Origin: Nitrosomonas sp.
Lineage (GTDB): Bacteria > Pseudomonadota > Gammaproteobacteria > Burkholderiales > Nitrosomonadaceae
Reading direction: 5' to 3'
Assembly (NCBI GenBank): GCA_029881855.1
Contig: JAOULU010000070.1
Location: 1 to 7,852, forward strand
Length of the DNA: 7,852 bases
Part shown: positions 7,495 to 7,852 of the stretch, in pieces
Layout of the letters: the number at the start of each line of letters is the position of its first letter
Position numbering within the stretch: the stretch's first letter is position 1
Notes under the pieces: generated by a model
The model's input: the letters and a program-made list of their open reading frames with translations, nothing else
What the model was told of the DNA's origin: nothing
Databases searched by the model: none
Made by a program: the position numbers and the translations under genes

Positions 7495-7555
7495 TATCAA
7501 TTAAAGAAACTTCAGCGAAACTATTTGCCTGCTGAGTAGGCAATGCTAATTGATA
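7495..7555. repeat. Nested inverted repeat in the DUF2130 downstream region
   Basis: A perfect 9-base inverted repeat, TATCAATTA (7495-7503) and TAATTGATA (7547-7555), encloses a second one, TTGCCT (7525-7530) and AGGCAA (7538-7543), with a 7-base loop. A competing short pairing also exists, TCAGC (7512-7516) with GCTGA (7531-7535). No T-run follows on either strand, so this is not a standard intrinsic terminator, though the RNA could still form a 3'-end or processing structure. The outer right arm touches the heptamer array that begins at 7554. Confidence 0.55.
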
Positions 7556-7587
7556 GACGCTAGACGCTAGACGCTAGACGCTAGACG
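7554..7587. repeat. Heptanucleotide tandem repeat, four perfect copies plus a partial fifth
   Basis: The unit TAGACGC is repeated head to tail at 7554-7560, 7561-7567, 7568-7574 and 7575-7581, followed by TAGACG at 7582-7587 where the seventh base is changed to T. Each junction makes a CTAG tetranucleotide, four in 34 bases. The array is intergenic, so copy-number change by slippage would not alter a protein, but it would change the spacing between the DUF2130 end and the downstream gene, whose start is 43 bases after the array. Confidence 0.95.
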
Positions 7588-7630
7588 TTATAGGTTAAGT
7601 ATTAAGTAAATTATGAAACGATAACTAACG

Positions 7631-7852
7631 ATGAAAAGTGCAGACATTGAGAAAATCAAGCAGAGACTACTTGATTTAAGAACGGCATTACAGGAACAAG
7701 AAGAAATGGCTAGGGAAATAGGGAAACCTGTAGTGTTAGATCAAGCTAGAGTTGGCAGGTTATCGTATGGATGCTATGCAATCACAGCAAATGGCGCTTG
7801 AAGCGGCCAGGCGGCGCCAGAATCAGCATCAGAAAATCACTGGCGCCATGCA
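7631..7852 (+). pseudogene. DksA/TraR-like zinc-finger protein gene, frameshifted and cut off by the window end
   Basis: Frame one from the ATG at 7631 reads MKSADIEKIKQRLLDLRTAL and continues to LDQARVGRLS (36-45), then loses similarity and stops at the TGA at 7799-7801, 56 codons in all. A second frame, entered at the ATG at 7767, continues MDAMQSQQMALEAARRRQ and stays open to the window end. Joined, they give LDQARVGRLS-(R)-MDAMQSQQMALEAARRRQ, which is the conserved core of small (about 110-residue) DksA/TraR-type proteins. These have a coiled-coil N-terminus and a C-terminal four-cysteine zinc finger, here beyond the window. Restoring a CG at 7764-7765 (TCGT to TCGCGT) would mend the frame and supply the missing Arg. 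This could be a true pseudogene, a sequencing error, or two overlapping reading frames, since an AGG lies 7 bases before the ATG at 7767. No clear ribosome binding site precedes 7631. Intact relatives may bind RNA polymerase, by analogy with DksA. Confidence 0.78.

Noticed and set aside
7525..7543. TTGCCT/AGGCAA hairpin as an intrinsic terminator for the DUF2130 gene.
   Set aside because: The stem is only 6 base pairs and no T-run follows on either strand. It is kept as part of the inverted-repeat structure instead.
7554..7587. The tandem heptamers as a CRISPR array or plasmid-type iteron origin.
   Set aside because: There are no spacers between the copies and no Cas or replication-initiator gene nearby; 7-base units without spacers form a simple tandem repeat.

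Overview
The window looks like ordinary chromosome from a Gram-negative proteobacterium, most likely a betaproteobacterium of low to moderate GC (low 40s percent by eye). The basis is the trpG-trpD-trpC gene order, betaproteobacterium-like stretches in TrpC (such as the [13 protein letters not shown] and [15 protein letters not shown] segments), a Tas-type aldo/keto reductase and a DksA/TraR-like protein. The genus cannot be fixed from the sequence alone. I see no integrase, transposase, CRISPR array, phage gene, tRNA or rRNA.

Layout. Bases 1-2349 (+) are the end of a tryptophan operon: the C-terminal three quarters of trpG, then complete trpD and trpC. They supply the glutaminase subunit of anthranilate synthase, anthranilate phosphoribosyltransferase and indole-3-glycerol-phosphate synthase, three successive activities on the route from chorismate to tryptophan. 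trpC meets a convergent gene (2364-2939, -) for an exported PAP2-family phosphatase. After a 252-base AT-rich intergenic region comes a stand-alone HDOD-domain gene (3192-4028, +), a probable signalling protein. It converges on a two-gene minus-strand unit: a TIGR01777/YfcH-type NAD(P)-binding epimerase-like gene (5141-6037), then a tas-like aldo/keto reductase (4056-5099). A 158-base divergent promoter region separates this unit from a DUF2130 gene (6196-7473, +), which encodes a long coiled coil followed by a domain resembling the PD-(D/E)XK nuclease fold.

The last 380 bases hold the most unusual material. The 157-base gap after DUF2130 contains a nested inverted repeat abutting a five-copy heptanucleotide tandem repeat. 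Next is a DksA/TraR-like gene that runs off the window and is broken by a frameshift inside its most conserved motif, best explained by loss of one CG dinucleotide.

Apart from the trp genes, and perhaps the epimerase/reductase pair, the genes do not form an obvious joint pathway. I found no convincing new multi-gene system. The observations most worth a check are the frameshift, the repeat cluster, two insertions in the TrpC barrel loops, the degenerate HDOD domain and the uncharacterised DUF2130 protein.
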